Positions 8,469-16,423 of a DNA stretch of 64,000 nt are shown piece by piece. The stretch's first letter is position 1, and each line of letters starts with the position of its first letter. Source of the DNA: Fretibacter rubidus (GTDB lineage Bacteria > Pseudomonadota > Alphaproteobacteria > Caulobacterales > Maricaulaceae). The notes under the pieces are model-generated. The model worked only from the letters and a program-made list of their open reading frames with translations. It had not been told where the DNA came from and did not search any database. The stretch is from NCBI RefSeq assembly GCF_041429785.1, contig NZ_CP163423.1, forward strand, positions 2,232,001 through 2,296,000, written 5' to 3'. A program made the translations under genes and the position numbers.

Positions 8469-8482
8469 TTGACAATTGTCAG
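8469..8482. promoter_or_regulatory. Candidate FixK/FNR box in divergent promoter region
   Basis: The sequence TTGACAATTGTCAG matches TTGAC-N4-GTCAA at all but the last base. It lies 57-70 bases upstream of the membrane-protein start at 8412 and about 107 bases upstream of the iorA-like start at 8589, so it could serve either gene. Confidence 0.5.
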
Positions 8483-8542
8483 CAGAGGTCGTCAAAATTT
8501 TGCCTTCACAAAAAGATGAATTTCGCAATCATATCGAGCTGT

Positions 8543-8552
8543 GCTACGTAGC
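8543..8552. promoter_or_regulatory. Palindrome GCTACGTAGC upstream of molybdoenzyme operon
   Basis: A perfect 10-base palindrome 37-46 bases before the iorA-like start, directly followed by an A/T-rich TATTATAAA that could be a -10 region. The core TACGTAG also resembles the FixJ motif on both strands. The position over a promoter core would fit an operator better than an activator site. Function unproven. Confidence 0.3.
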
Positions 8553-8588
8553 TATTATAAAAGCGCTAAAGTCGTCGAGGAGAGTCCC

Positions 8589-9041
8589 ATGAAAAAGCTA
8601 AATGTAAATGGAAAAACGGTGAACTTTGACGGGGATGAAGACACGCCCTTGCTGTGGGCTCTGCGCGAACAATTGGGATTAACCGGCACGAAATATGGCT
8701 GCGGTATTGCGGCCTGCGGCGCTTGCACCGTGCATATTGACGGGGCGGCTGTGCGCTCTTGCGTCTACCCGGTCGGCGTCGTTGAAGACGGCGAGGTCAT
8801 CACGACAATCGAAGGCTTGTCAAAAGAGGGCGATCACCCTGTGCAACAGGCTTGGGCAGAACTCGACATTCCGCAATGCGGATATTGCCAACCTGGCATG
8901 ATGATGGCGGTCTCGGCGCTTTTGGCTGAAAACCCAGAGGCGACTGATGAGGACATTGACGCGCAGATTACCAATATCTGTCGCTGCGGCACATTTGCCC
9001 GTGTGCGCAAGGGCATCCACCTTGCCAAGACGAAATTGTAG
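8589..9041 (+). CDS. [2Fe-2S] subunit of aldehyde/isoquinoline oxidoreductase-type molybdoenzyme
   Basis: A 150-residue xanthine-oxidase-family iron-sulfur subunit (CoxS/IorA type). It has the plant-ferredoxin-like cluster [17 protein letters not shown] with a fourth Cys in VRSCVYP, then the second cluster CGYCQPGM ... NICRCGTF. Electrons from the molybdenum subunit pass through these clusters. The start at 8589 has a good GGAG ribosome site; the longer frame upstream includes the promoter palindrome. It lies 9 bases before its catalytic partner. There is no FAD (CoxM-like) subunit, as in IorAB-type two-subunit enzymes that pass electrons to a cytochrome. Confidence 0.9.
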   Translation: MKKLNVNGKTVNFDGDEDTPLLWALREQLGLTGTKYGCGIAACGACTVHIDGAAVRSCVYPVGVVEDGEVITTIEGLSKEGDHPVQQAWAELDIPQCGYCQPGMMMAVSALLAENPEATDEDIDAQITNICRCGTFARVRKGIHLAKTKL

Positions 9042-9050
9042 GAGCGCAGG

Positions 9051-11279
9051 ATGAACAAGCTTATCAACACAATGTTTCCAGAGTTTAAGCAAACCGCTGC
9101 AGCGACCAATTTATCGCGGCGCGGCTTTATTGTCGGCACAGGTGCGGTTGGCGCAGGCCTCACCCTCGGTGTCCTCGGTGGATGCGCGCCAGGCGAGGCC
9201 CCCAAAGTTGACGGTCCTCCCCTGCCAGAGGTGAACGCATGGGTGCATATCGGACGCGATGATACTGTCACTGTGCGTATTGCGCGCTCTGAAATGGGCC
9301 AAGGCACATCGACAGGTTTGGCGCAATTAGTCGCCGAAGAACTCGAATGTGACTGGAACAATGTCACCATTGAATATCCCACACCGGGCGAAAACCTAAA
9401 ACGCGAACGTGTTTGGGGTAGCTATTCCACAGGCGGTAGCCAAGGCTTACGCGGCTCTCACCAATATGTCCGCGAAGGCGGCGCAGCGGCGCGCATGATG
9501 CTGATTGAGGCGGCGGCCAATGAATGGGGCGTCACGCCGGCAGACTGCTCTGTGAAAAACGGCGTAGTCAGCTACGGCAATAAATCAAAAACATATGGCG
9601 AGTTGGCAGAATCGGCGGCTTTGCTGGCCCCACCGCTTGAGGTCACCCTAAAAGACGCAAAAGACTGGGACATTATTGGCGAGCCCAAGAAACGTCTCGA
9701 TACAGCGGATAAGCTAACCGGCGCGCTCCAATACGGCACCGACTTGACCTTCCCCGGCATGCTTAACGCCTCTGTCAAAGCCTGCCCCATATTGGGCGGG
9801 ACGTTGAAAAGTTATGACGAGGCCGCGATTGCCGATATGGCAGGGGTGCGCAAAGTCGTCAAAATTGATGACCGCACAGTGGCCGTCATTGCCAACACGT
9901 GGTGGCAAGCCAATAGCGCGATTGAGGCCATGCCAATTGAATGGGACGGCGGAGAATATGCCAACTATTCTTCTGATGACGTTAACGCACTCCTTGATGA
10001 AGGACTGACGGCTGAAAAGACATTTCCCGGCAATATGGGCGGCGATATTGAGGCTGGCTTTAAGGCCGCCTCTAAAATCATCGAGTCAGACTATAGCTAT
10101 CCTACATTAAACCACGCCCCAATGGAGCCGATGAATGCGACTGCACTTTGGACCGCGGATAAATGCGAGGTTTGGTGCCCAACGCAAAACGGTGAAGCCG
10201 CACTGGGCGCTGTGGCCAATGCCTCGGGCCTGCCGATTGAGCAATGCGACGTCTATAAACTGACCCTAGGCGGTGGTTTTGGCCGCAAGGGCATGAATGA
10301 TTATGTCGAGCAAGCCGTGAAACTCGCCAAGGAAATGCCCGGCACACATATCAAGCTCCTCTGGTCGCGTGAAGAAGACCAGATGCAGGGCTTTTATCAT
10401 CCCATAACCAAAGCGAAAATTCGCGGCGGTTTGGATGCTGACGGTAATATGACCGCGCTTGATTTGAAAATCTCTGGCCAGTCAATTTTGGCCGCGCTAA
10501 TGCCGCAAGCGCTGGCTAATGGGGCTGACTTTGCGACCTTCCAAGGGCTGCTGCCCAGTGGCGTGGATCCGCGGGTCGAAGACCAGACGTTGAAATACAC
10601 CTTTCCGAATTTCAAAATCCATCACGCTATGCGCAATCCGCCCATTCGTCCCGGATTTTGGCGGGGGGTAAACCTGAACCAAAATACGATATATCTCGAT
10701 TGTTTCCTTGATGAAATGGCCGTTGAAGCGGGCCGTGATCCTCTCGAATTTCGCCTGTCCATGATGGGTAACCATCCGGAAATGGCCGCCGTCCTACGCG
10801 CTGCGGCGGAAAAAGGCGGCTGGGGCAATGATGACGGTCTGTCGCGCGGTCTGGCCTGTATCTACGGATTTGGCGCATACGTCGCGGCCTGTGCAGCGGT
10901 CACGGTGTCGGATGACGGAGTGCTGAAAATGCATAAGATTACGGCCGCCACAGATCCCGGTCATGCGGTCAACCCCAACCAGATCGAAGCCCAAGTCGAG
11001 GGCAGCTTTGTCTACGGCCTGTCTGCCATGCTCTATGACGAAATCACTTATAAAGACGGTCAAGTGCAAGAGACAAATTTCAACAGCTATCCGTCTATGA
11101 CGATTAAGGATATGCCAGAGGTCGAAACTGTTATCATGCCGTCTGGCGGATTTTGGGGCGGCGTGGGTGAACCGACAATTGCCGTGGCCGCGCCCGCCGT
11201 AATGAATGCAATTTATGCCGCGACAGGGCGGCGTGTGCGCTCGCTCCCGATTAAGGATACAAATCTACGCGGTGCGTAA
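9051..11279 (+). CDS. Molybdopterin catalytic subunit, IorB-like aldehyde/isoquinoline oxidoreductase
   Basis: A 742-residue xanthine-oxidase-family large subunit. The N-terminus has a twin-arginine motif (SRRGF) with a hydrophobic stretch and LGGC, so export by Tat, perhaps as a lipoprotein, is likely. The C-terminus carries GVGEPTIAVAAP, where the Glu is the conserved catalytic base. Homologues hydroxylate N-heterocycles or oxidise aldehydes; the substrate cannot be read from sequence. Its stop overlaps the GTG start of the downstream cytochrome by eight bases, tying this enzyme to a periplasmic c-type cytochrome and the sulfur genes. Confidence 0.9.
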   Translation: MNKLINTMFPEFKQTAAATNLSRRGFIVGTGAVGAGLTLGVLGGCAPGEAPKVDGPPLPEVNAWVHIGRDDTVTVRIARSEMGQGTSTGLAQLVAEELECDWNNVTIEYPTPGENLKRERVWGSYSTGGSQGLRGSHQYVREGGAAARMMLIEAAANEWGVTPADCSVKNGVVSYGNKSKTYGELAESAALLAPPLEVTLKDAKDWDIIGEPKKRLDTADKLTGALQYGTDLTFPGMLNASVKACPILGGTLKSYDEAAIADMAGVRKVVKIDDRTVAVIANTWWQANSAIEAMPIEWDGGEYANYSSDDVNALLDEGLTAEKTFPGNMGGDIEAGFKAASKIIESDYSYPTLNHAPMEPMNATALWTADKCEVWCPTQNGEAALGAVANASGLPIEQCDVYKLTLGGGFGRKGMNDYVEQAVKLAKEMPGTHIKLLWSREEDQMQGFYHPITKAKIRGGLDADGNMTALDLKISGQSILAALMPQALANGADFATFQGLLPSGVDPRVEDQTLKYTFPNFKIHHAMRNPPIRPGFWRGVNLNQNTIYLDCFLDEMAVEAGRDPLEFRLSMMGNHPEMAAVLRAAAEKGGWGNDDGLSRGLACIYGFGAYVAACAAVTVSDDGVLKMHKITAATDPGHAVNPNQIEAQVEGSFVYGLSAMLYDEITYKDGQVQETNFNSYPSMTIKDMPEVETVIMPSGGFWGGVGEPTIAVAAPAVMNAIYAATGRRVRSLPIKDTNLRGA

Positions 11280-11577
11280 ATTCGCTTTCATCGCAGCCTT
11301 CATTGTCACCGCCTGCCAGCCCGCTGTGCAGGCGGAACCAGACGAACTGCCCCGGGATACATTGTCCAAAGCCGCGACATTATCGGCCAGTTGTTCGGGA
11401 TGTCACGGCGGCGGTAGTCTTGTCGTAAACCTATCAGGATGGAGCGAAGCGGCCCTGCATGAGAGCCTGACATCGTATCAAACCAGCCGCGGTGATAGCG
11501 TTATGCACCGTTATGCGCGCGGATTATCTGATAATGATATTACCCTGATTGCAGGTTATTTAGGGGCGGCTGAATGA
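11272..11577 (+). CDS. fccA: Flavocytochrome c sulfide dehydrogenase, cytochrome subunit (FccA-like)
   Basis: A 101-residue periplasmic class I cytochrome c with signal sequence, one heme motif CSGCH, and the FccA-like C-terminal pattern VMHRYARGLSDNDITLIAGYL, whose Met probably ligates heme iron. The GTG at 11272 is the likely start because it begins the signal peptide and overlaps the preceding stop; the ATG at 11206 lies deep in the previous gene. It overlaps fccB by ATGA. It may accept electrons from FccB and possibly also from the upstream molybdoenzyme, the latter being inference. Confidence 0.85.
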   Translation: MRKFAFIAAFIVTACQPAVQAEPDELPRDTLSKAATLSASCSGCHGGGSLVVNLSGWSEAALHESLTSYQTSRGDSVMHRYARGLSDNDITLIAGYLGAAE

Positions 11578-12836
11578 GTTTATCGCGCCGTCATATCATC
11601 GCAGGTCTTGCCGCCCTGCCCCTAATGCCGTCACCGTTATTGGCCAAAACAAAGGCTCGCGTTGTCATCATTGGCGGCGGCTTTGGCGGGGCCAGTGCGG
11701 CGCAGATGCTGCGCGACGTTACGCCCAATATTGAGGTCACGCTGATAGAACCCAAGGACCGGTATATCGCCTGCCCTTTTAGTAATTTAGTGGTCAGCGG
11801 CGAACGCGACATCACGGCCCAGCATTTTCATTATGACGGACTGCGCGCGCGAGGCATCACTGTCATTCAAGATAAAGCCACCGATATTGATCCGGTCAAA
11901 CAAACTGTTCGACTATCGAACGCGCAACATAGTGTGCCCTATGACCGCCTGATTATGTCGCCCGGCATTAATATGCGATGGGGCGCGATTGAGGGTTATA
12001 ATGAGGCCGCAGCAACCCATATGCCGCATGGATGGACGGCGGGACAACAAAGCCAATTCCTCGCCGCACAATTGCAAGCGATGGAAAACGGCGGAATATG
12101 TGTGATATCTGTGCCGCGTGCGCCCTACCGCTGCCCGCCCGGTCCCTATGAACGCGCCAGCTTGATTGCGTATTATCTTAAAACGCAAAAGCCGCGCAGC
12201 AAGCTTATCATCCTTGATGCCAAAAACAGCTTTTCAAAACAGGCCCTGTTTGAGCAAGCATGGGCGGAGCATTACGGTGATTTGATTGAATGGCGTGGAT
12301 CTGCAGATGACGGTATCGTGTCCCGCGTGGATGCCGACACGAGAGCCGTCTTCACCGATTTCGAGACGATAAAGGCCGATGTCGCCAATATAATTCCGCC
12401 GCAAATGGCGGGCAGCATTGCTGCAAAATCTGGTGTCACTGATAGCACAGGATGGTGCCCGATTGATGCCACAAGTTTTGAAAGCCGCCTGCAAGACAAT
12501 ATTCACGTCATTGGCGACGCTGCTATTGCGACTCCCATGCCCAAATCCGCTTTTGCCGCTAATTTGCAAGGCAAGCTCTGCGCGATAGCGGTCGCACGGT
12601 TGCTCTCTGGCCTAGCTACGGAACCAACCACATTGACCAACACATGTTACTCTTACGTCACACCTGACACTGCCGTATCAATCACCGGTGTCTATCAAAA
12701 TAACGACGGGCAATTTACGCAAGTTCAGGGCGCAGGCGGGACAAGCGCGCTCGATAATCCCCGAACCAGTCGCAAAGCTGAAGCCATCCAAGCCGCCGAT
12801 TGGTTTACAGCGATAACGCAAGACGCCTTCGGATGA
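11574..12836 (+). CDS. fccB: Flavocytochrome c sulfide dehydrogenase, flavoprotein subunit (FccB/SoxF)
   Basis: A 420-residue FAD-dependent sulfide dehydrogenase. A Tat signal (SLSRRHIIAGLAALP) is followed by the FAD-binding Rossmann motif VVIIGGGFGGASAA, a second nucleotide-fold region, and the conserved HVIGDAAI segment. Redox cysteines are visible in IACPFSN and GWCPID. It oxidises sulfide to sulfur or polysulfide in the periplasm and passes electrons to the cytochrome subunit. ATGA overlaps on both sides couple it to fccA and soxX. Confidence 0.92.
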   Translation: MSLSRRHIIAGLAALPLMPSPLLAKTKARVVIIGGGFGGASAAQMLRDVTPNIEVTLIEPKDRYIACPFSNLVVSGERDITAQHFHYDGLRARGITVIQDKATDIDPVKQTVRLSNAQHSVPYDRLIMSPGINMRWGAIEGYNEAAATHMPHGWTAGQQSQFLAAQLQAMENGGICVISVPRAPYRCPPGPYERASLIAYYLKTQKPRSKLIILDAKNSFSKQALFEQAWAEHYGDLIEWRGSADDGIVSRVDADTRAVFTDFETIKADVANIIPPQMAGSIAAKSGVTDSTGWCPIDATSFESRLQDNIHVIGDAAIATPMPKSAFAANLQGKLCAIAVARLLSGLATEPTTLTNTCYSYVTPDTAVSITGVYQNNDGQFTQVQGAGGTSALDNPRTSRKAEAIQAADWFTAITQDAFG

Positions 12837-13282
12837 GAGCCCTTTTAGCGTTTGTAGTGCTGTTTCTTGTGGGGTGTGGGAGCGACCGCACCGTCATCGG
12901 TGACACCATGCCAACACCACTGACCAAGACCGCAGGAGATCCCGCGCGCGGAGAAGCGCTGTTCATCACGCGAGAGCAAGGGCACTGTATTTTATGCCAC
13001 CGCGTCACCGGATTAAGCGCAGAGTTTCAAGGCAATCTTGGCCCGACGCTCGACGGTGTGGCTGACCGACTTTCGCCTGCGCAGCTACGACTGCGTATTG
13101 TCGATTATGACGCTGTGGTGCCAGGCGCCACCATGCCGTCTTATTTTCGCACGCAAGGCCTGACCCAAGTCGGACAAAACCACGCAGGGCAAACAGTGCT
13201 ATCGGCGCAAGACATTGAAGACATTATCGCCTATCTTACGGCCTTAAAGACTACGACCCCAATGGGTGGAGAGATGCAATGA
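12833..13282 (+). CDS. soxX: SoxX, sulfur-oxidation c-type cytochrome
   Basis: A 149-residue monoheme cytochrome: lipoprotein-type N-terminus (LFLVGCGS), heme motif CILCH, the family segment GNLGPTLDGVADRL, and the Met ligand region PGATMPSYF. SoxX pairs with SoxA to attach thiosulfate to the SoxY cysteine. The start at 12833 overlaps the fccB stop by ATGA, and the stop overlaps soxY by ATGA. The lipobox suggests membrane anchoring, whereas many SoxX proteins are soluble. Confidence 0.92.
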   Translation: MRALLAFVVLFLVGCGSDRTVIGDTMPTPLTKTAGDPARGEALFITREQGHCILCHRVTGLSAEFQGNLGPTLDGVADRLSPAQLRLRIVDYDAVVPGATMPSYFRTQGLTQVGQNHAGQTVLSAQDIEDIIAYLTALKTTTPMGGEMQ

Positions 13283-13725
13283 GCTTTAGTCGGCGCGACA
13301 TGTTAAAAGCAGGCAGTATCAGCATCGCGCTATCCGCCCTCCCAACTGCGGTCTTTGCCACTGCAGAGCGATTGTCGCGCATAAAGGCCGTTTTTGGTGA
13401 ACGCGAGATCGATTATAGCGGCGTGACCATCACCATTCCGCCCATTGCGGAAAATGGCTATTCTGTGCCGTGTCGCGTGACCGTCAAAAGCCCGATGACA
13501 GTTGATAATTTTGTTAAACGCATCGTGATTATTTCAGAACGCAACCCGGTCGCCGAGGTCGTGAGCTTTACTCTGACGCCTGCCTCTGGACGGGCGAAAG
13601 TGGACACACGCATACGCCTTGGCGGGTCACAAATCCTCACCGCTGTTGCAGAAATGAACGACGGGACATTACACGCTGGCACCGCCAAAGCGGTCGTCAC
13701 CCTTGCTGCTTGTGTGGTGTTATAA
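13279..13725 (+). CDS. soxY: SoxY sulfur-carrier protein with atypical C-terminus
   Basis: A 148-residue SoxY with Tat signal (SRRDMLKAG) and the expected immunoglobulin-like domain. SoxY carries sulfur intermediates on a C-terminal Cys, normally in a flexible GGCGG tail. Here the protein ends TLAACVVL: the Cys is present (residue 145) but the glycines are replaced by Ala and bulky hydrophobic residues, and two extra residues follow. The stop is two bases before the soxZ ATG. The changed tail may affect access to SoxAX or partner enzymes. Confidence 0.88.
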   Translation: MSFSRRDMLKAGSISIALSALPTAVFATAERLSRIKAVFGEREIDYSGVTITIPPIAENGYSVPCRVTVKSPMTVDNFVKRIVIISERNPVAEVVSFTLTPASGRAKVDTRIRLGGSQILTAVAEMNDGTLHAGTAKAVVTLAACVVL

Positions 13726-13727
13726 AG

Positions 13728-14048
13728 ATGTCCCAAATCCGCATCAAAGTTCCAGAAAACGCCGCGCGCGATGAGATTATAGAGATCAAAGCTATGATCG
13801 CCCACGCCATGGAGTCAGGGTACCGCCGTGATAATCGCGGCGAAGCCATTCCGCGCAATATCATTACCAGATTTGAATGTGAATATGACGGCCAGACGGT
13901 CTTTCGCGCTGATTTTGGCCCCGGTGTATCGGCCAATCCTATCCTGACGTTTTATTTGCGCGCCCGTAACTCTGGGCCCATCACCTTTGCTTGGACAGAA
14001 CAAGGCGGCGAAATATTCACCGATACACGCGATATTGTTGTGCGTTAA
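13728..14048 (+). CDS. soxZ: SoxZ, partner of the SoxY sulfur carrier
   Basis: A 106-residue SoxZ with the typical openings IRIKVPENAARDEIIEIKAM and the HAMESGYRRD segment, plus the late WTEQGGE motif. It forms the SoxYZ heterodimer. The start at 13728 follows the soxY stop by two bases; the frame extends six codons further into soxY but without a ribosome site. The stop overlaps the soxA ATG in TAATG, so it is coupled to soxA. Confidence 0.92.
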   Translation: MSQIRIKVPENAARDEIIEIKAMIAHAMESGYRRDNRGEAIPRNIITRFECEYDGQTVFRADFGPGVSANPILTFYLRARNSGPITFAWTEQGGEIFTDTRDIVVR

Positions 14049-14797
14049 TGCGGATCTTTTGGGTGATTTTTGCGCTATGGCTCGCCGCTTGCAGTCCCAA
14101 AAGCGAAGTCATAGAGGACGCATTTCCAACACCTATAAAATCTGGTTACGCATTTCTAACGGCTGACACGCAGGCTCTGCAAGATGATGATTTTTCAAAC
14201 CCCGGTCTTTTATGGGCTGAGCGGGGCGCAGCGATGTTTGCGCAGGACTGCCAAGCTTGTCACAGCGCTGACGCCATGACGGGGATCGCTGCAACATTTC
14301 CTAAGATGAAAGACGGTAAATTAATTAATTTGGAAGGTCAGATTAATCAGTGCCGTGTTGAGCTGATGAACACAACGCCCCTGCCTTATGAAAGTGACGC
14401 GCTATTGTCCCTAACCACCTTTGTCGCCAATAAAAGCAAAGGCTTGCCAATATCCGTGGATATTACAGGCCCCGCAGCGGAGTTTTATTCGGCAGGGCGC
14501 GACTATTTCTACACGCGCCGCGGGCAATTTAATCTCTCTTGCGCGCAATGCCATAATAATCACTGGGGACAAAAACTGCGCGGCGATACGGTCAGCCAAG
14601 GACATGGCAACGGCTTTCCCGCTTACCGTTTTGAATGGGAATCTGTCGGGTCGCTGCACCGCCGCCTTTCTGATTGTGACCTGGGTGTGCGGGCAGAGCC
14701 GCGCGCATTAGGGTCTGATGATTATTTAAATTTGGAATTATATTTGGCCGCGCGGGCGCAAGGGTTAACGGTTGAAACACCGGCTGTGCGGCGCTAG
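14048..14797 (+). CDS. soxA: SoxA, diheme c-type cytochrome
   Basis: A 249-residue SoxA. The N-terminus is a lipoprotein signal (LWLAACSPK). Two heme motifs are present, CQACH and CAQCH, and the active-site cysteine sits in RLSDCDLGVRAEP, where the persulfide ligand forms in the family. With SoxX it joins thiosulfate to SoxY. It is the last gene of the eight-gene operon; its last four bases overlap the tail of a convergent lipoprotein gene. No soxB or soxCD follows. Confidence 0.93.
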   Translation: MRIFWVIFALWLAACSPKSEVIEDAFPTPIKSGYAFLTADTQALQDDDFSNPGLLWAERGAAMFAQDCQACHSADAMTGIAATFPKMKDGKLINLEGQINQCRVELMNTTPLPYESDALLSLTTFVANKSKGLPISVDITGPAAEFYSAGRDYFYTRRGQFNLSCAQCHNNHWGQKLRGDTVSQGHGNGFPAYRFEWESVGSLHRRLSDCDLGVRAEPRALGSDDYLNLELYLAARAQGLTVETPAVRR

Positions 14798-15240
14798 CGG
14801 CAAGTGGATACGCCAATCACGGGGGTGATATTTTCCCAACCTTGCTCATCTTTCATCGACAAAGTACCGCCGCGGTAACGCGCCCCCCCGTCAATCGATT
14901 GGGCCTTTTGCAGGCGAAGCGTCATACCGTTAGCGTAAGTTTGCAATGGGAACTGCCCTTGGGTCGGTGTGCCGTCTTGGCTGTCAATCGCGAGAGCCCT
15001 TTGCGCTGTGCCGTCCTGCCAGAGAGCCGTGAAGTCTTGGGACTTTGAAAACAATATAAACCGCCGCGCATCATCCGCCGTCCAGACAAAAAGCCCGCAT
15101 TCGCCTATGGCTAAAGTCTGGGGCGCTAGCTCTTGCCGTTCAAGCTTAGGGCTGTCTGGGGTACTAATTACAGGGGCTGATGTGGCGCAAGCTGTGAGGC
15201 TGACCGCAGACATTAAGGTGATTACGAAACAATTTTTCAT
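14794..15240 (-). CDS. Lipoprotein at the end of the T2SS operon, unknown function
   Basis: A 148-residue predicted lipoprotein (signal with LTAC lipobox) with a small domain of mixed beta character (ECGLFVWTADDARRFILFS ...). The ATG at 15240 overlaps the gspN stop by ATGA, so it is the thirteenth gene of the secretion operon. I do not recognise a family. Position suggests an accessory role at the outer membrane, possibly pilotin-like for GspD, but nothing in the sequence proves this. Confidence 0.75.
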   Translation of the reverse strand: MKNCFVITLMSAVSLTACATSAPVISTPDSPKLERQELAPQTLAIGECGLFVWTADDARRFILFSKSQDFTALWQDGTAQRALAIDSQDGTPTQGQFPLQTYANGMTLRLQKAQSIDGGARYRGGTLSMKDEQGWENITPVIGVSTCR

Positions 15241-15965
15241 GGTGTCCATTGCCCGCGTTCTGTTAGCTGCCAACGCCCGTTTTGATTATCAAAGCCCAAC
15301 AGTGGCAAAGCAATATTAGCCCCCGCCTCTCGCGTTATGAAACTCAGGTCAATATCGTAACGACCGCTCGCGTGAACGCCTAGCGTCATATTAATATCAT
15401 CGCGCTCATATTCACCGCCCCCATTTTCACCACTTTTTGCTTGCCCCGTCATATTGAATATCAAAACTTTATTCTGGCATGAAATAGGTCCCGTTAAATC
15501 TGGACCTTGCCAAGACCAATCTGGATAGTCCATCGCTACGCGGCGAACAACAATCGTTCCGTCTGCCTGACAGGGGTCGCGAAAGGTCAGTCTACTCAGC
15601 CCGATTTTCACGTCCCCCGACAGGCCGTAAAGCCGCGCATCGCGTATCGCCAAGGCTCCTACGGGCGCGGTAATGCGGATGTTTTTCATGGCGGACCACC
15701 CAATATTGCCCTTTGCCATAAACGGTGCACCGCGCGTTTCAAACTGCATTATGCCAGTGTCCCAATCCATCACATTGGTCGATATATCAACGTAGCCCTG
15801 ACCGTCGGGTAACACCGCATGACCGTTCCAAATCGTCCCGCCGAAAGTTACAGCCATAGGGCTGTCTTCTGGCAATATGAGGGGCGCGACCCACCGCAGT
15901 GGGATTGTCAATATCACCGCGACTATCATCGACAGTACGAGCCAGAAAACACGCAGTTTTCGCAT
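15237..15965 (-). CDS. gspN: Type II secretion system protein GspN
   Basis: A 242-residue bitopic protein with one N-terminal membrane segment (about residues 6-26) and a beta-rich periplasmic region of the T2SSN family. GspN occurs in a subset of type II systems and is thought to be an accessory inner-membrane part. The start follows immediately on the gspM stop by overlap, and the stop overlaps the downstream lipoprotein gene. Sequence conservation is low, so placement between gspM and the operon end supports the call. Confidence 0.82.
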   Translation of the reverse strand: MRKLRVFWLVLSMIVAVILTIPLRWVAPLILPEDSPMAVTFGGTIWNGHAVLPDGQGYVDISTNVMDWDTGIMQFETRGAPFMAKGNIGWSAMKNIRITAPVGALAIRDARLYGLSGDVKIGLSRLTFRDPCQADGTIVVRRVAMDYPDWSWQGPDLTGPISCQNKVLIFNMTGQAKSGENGGGEYERDDINMTLGVHASGRYDIDLSFITREAGANIALPLLGFDNQNGRWQLTERGQWTP

Positions 15966-16423
15966 TACGATGTGCTGCGAAGCGTAATCTGCGCAGACAC
16001 AAAGCCGCCGTCCTTACGTTTTATATCCGCGCGCTCGATACTGACCGCATAATCCCGCGTCAGGCGTGAAAGGAAGCTGTAAATATCAGTCGATAGACTT
16101 TCGTCAAACCAGATTTTAATATCCCCGTCAGGCGTCGGTTGCACGCGCGTTATGGACAGCCCAGCCTGACCCGCCTGTGTAATAGCGGCGGCGCGATCAA
16201 AATCCGCGCGCGCCTTTGACACCCCTGTTTGACCGATAAGCGGCGCCGCCCGGCTGACAATATCCATATCCCGCAAGGCATGCGCATGGGCGGATTCTGC
16301 TTGTGCCTTGCCTGTCATCACAGGCGAGAGTGCGAATTGCCATAGGGCAAAAACAGCGAATAAAACGCCCGCCGTAATGACTAATAATTGTTCCCGGCGG
16401 GATAAATTGACGAAATAATTCAC
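15965..16423 (-). CDS. gspM: Type II secretion system protein GspM
   Basis: A 152-residue inner-membrane protein with a short cytoplasmic N-terminus, one membrane helix (about 13-31) and a small periplasmic ferredoxin-like domain, the GspM layout. It binds GspL and helps form the inner-membrane assembly platform. It overlaps gspL by ATGA upstream and gspN by one base downstream. Confidence 0.87.
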   Translation of the reverse strand: MNYFVNLSRREQLLVITAGVLFAVFALWQFALSPVMTGKAQAESAHAHALRDMDIVSRAAPLIGQTGVSKARADFDRAAAITQAGQAGLSITRVQPTPDGDIKIWFDESLSTDIYSFLSRLTRDYAVSIERADIKRKDGGFVSAQITLRSTS

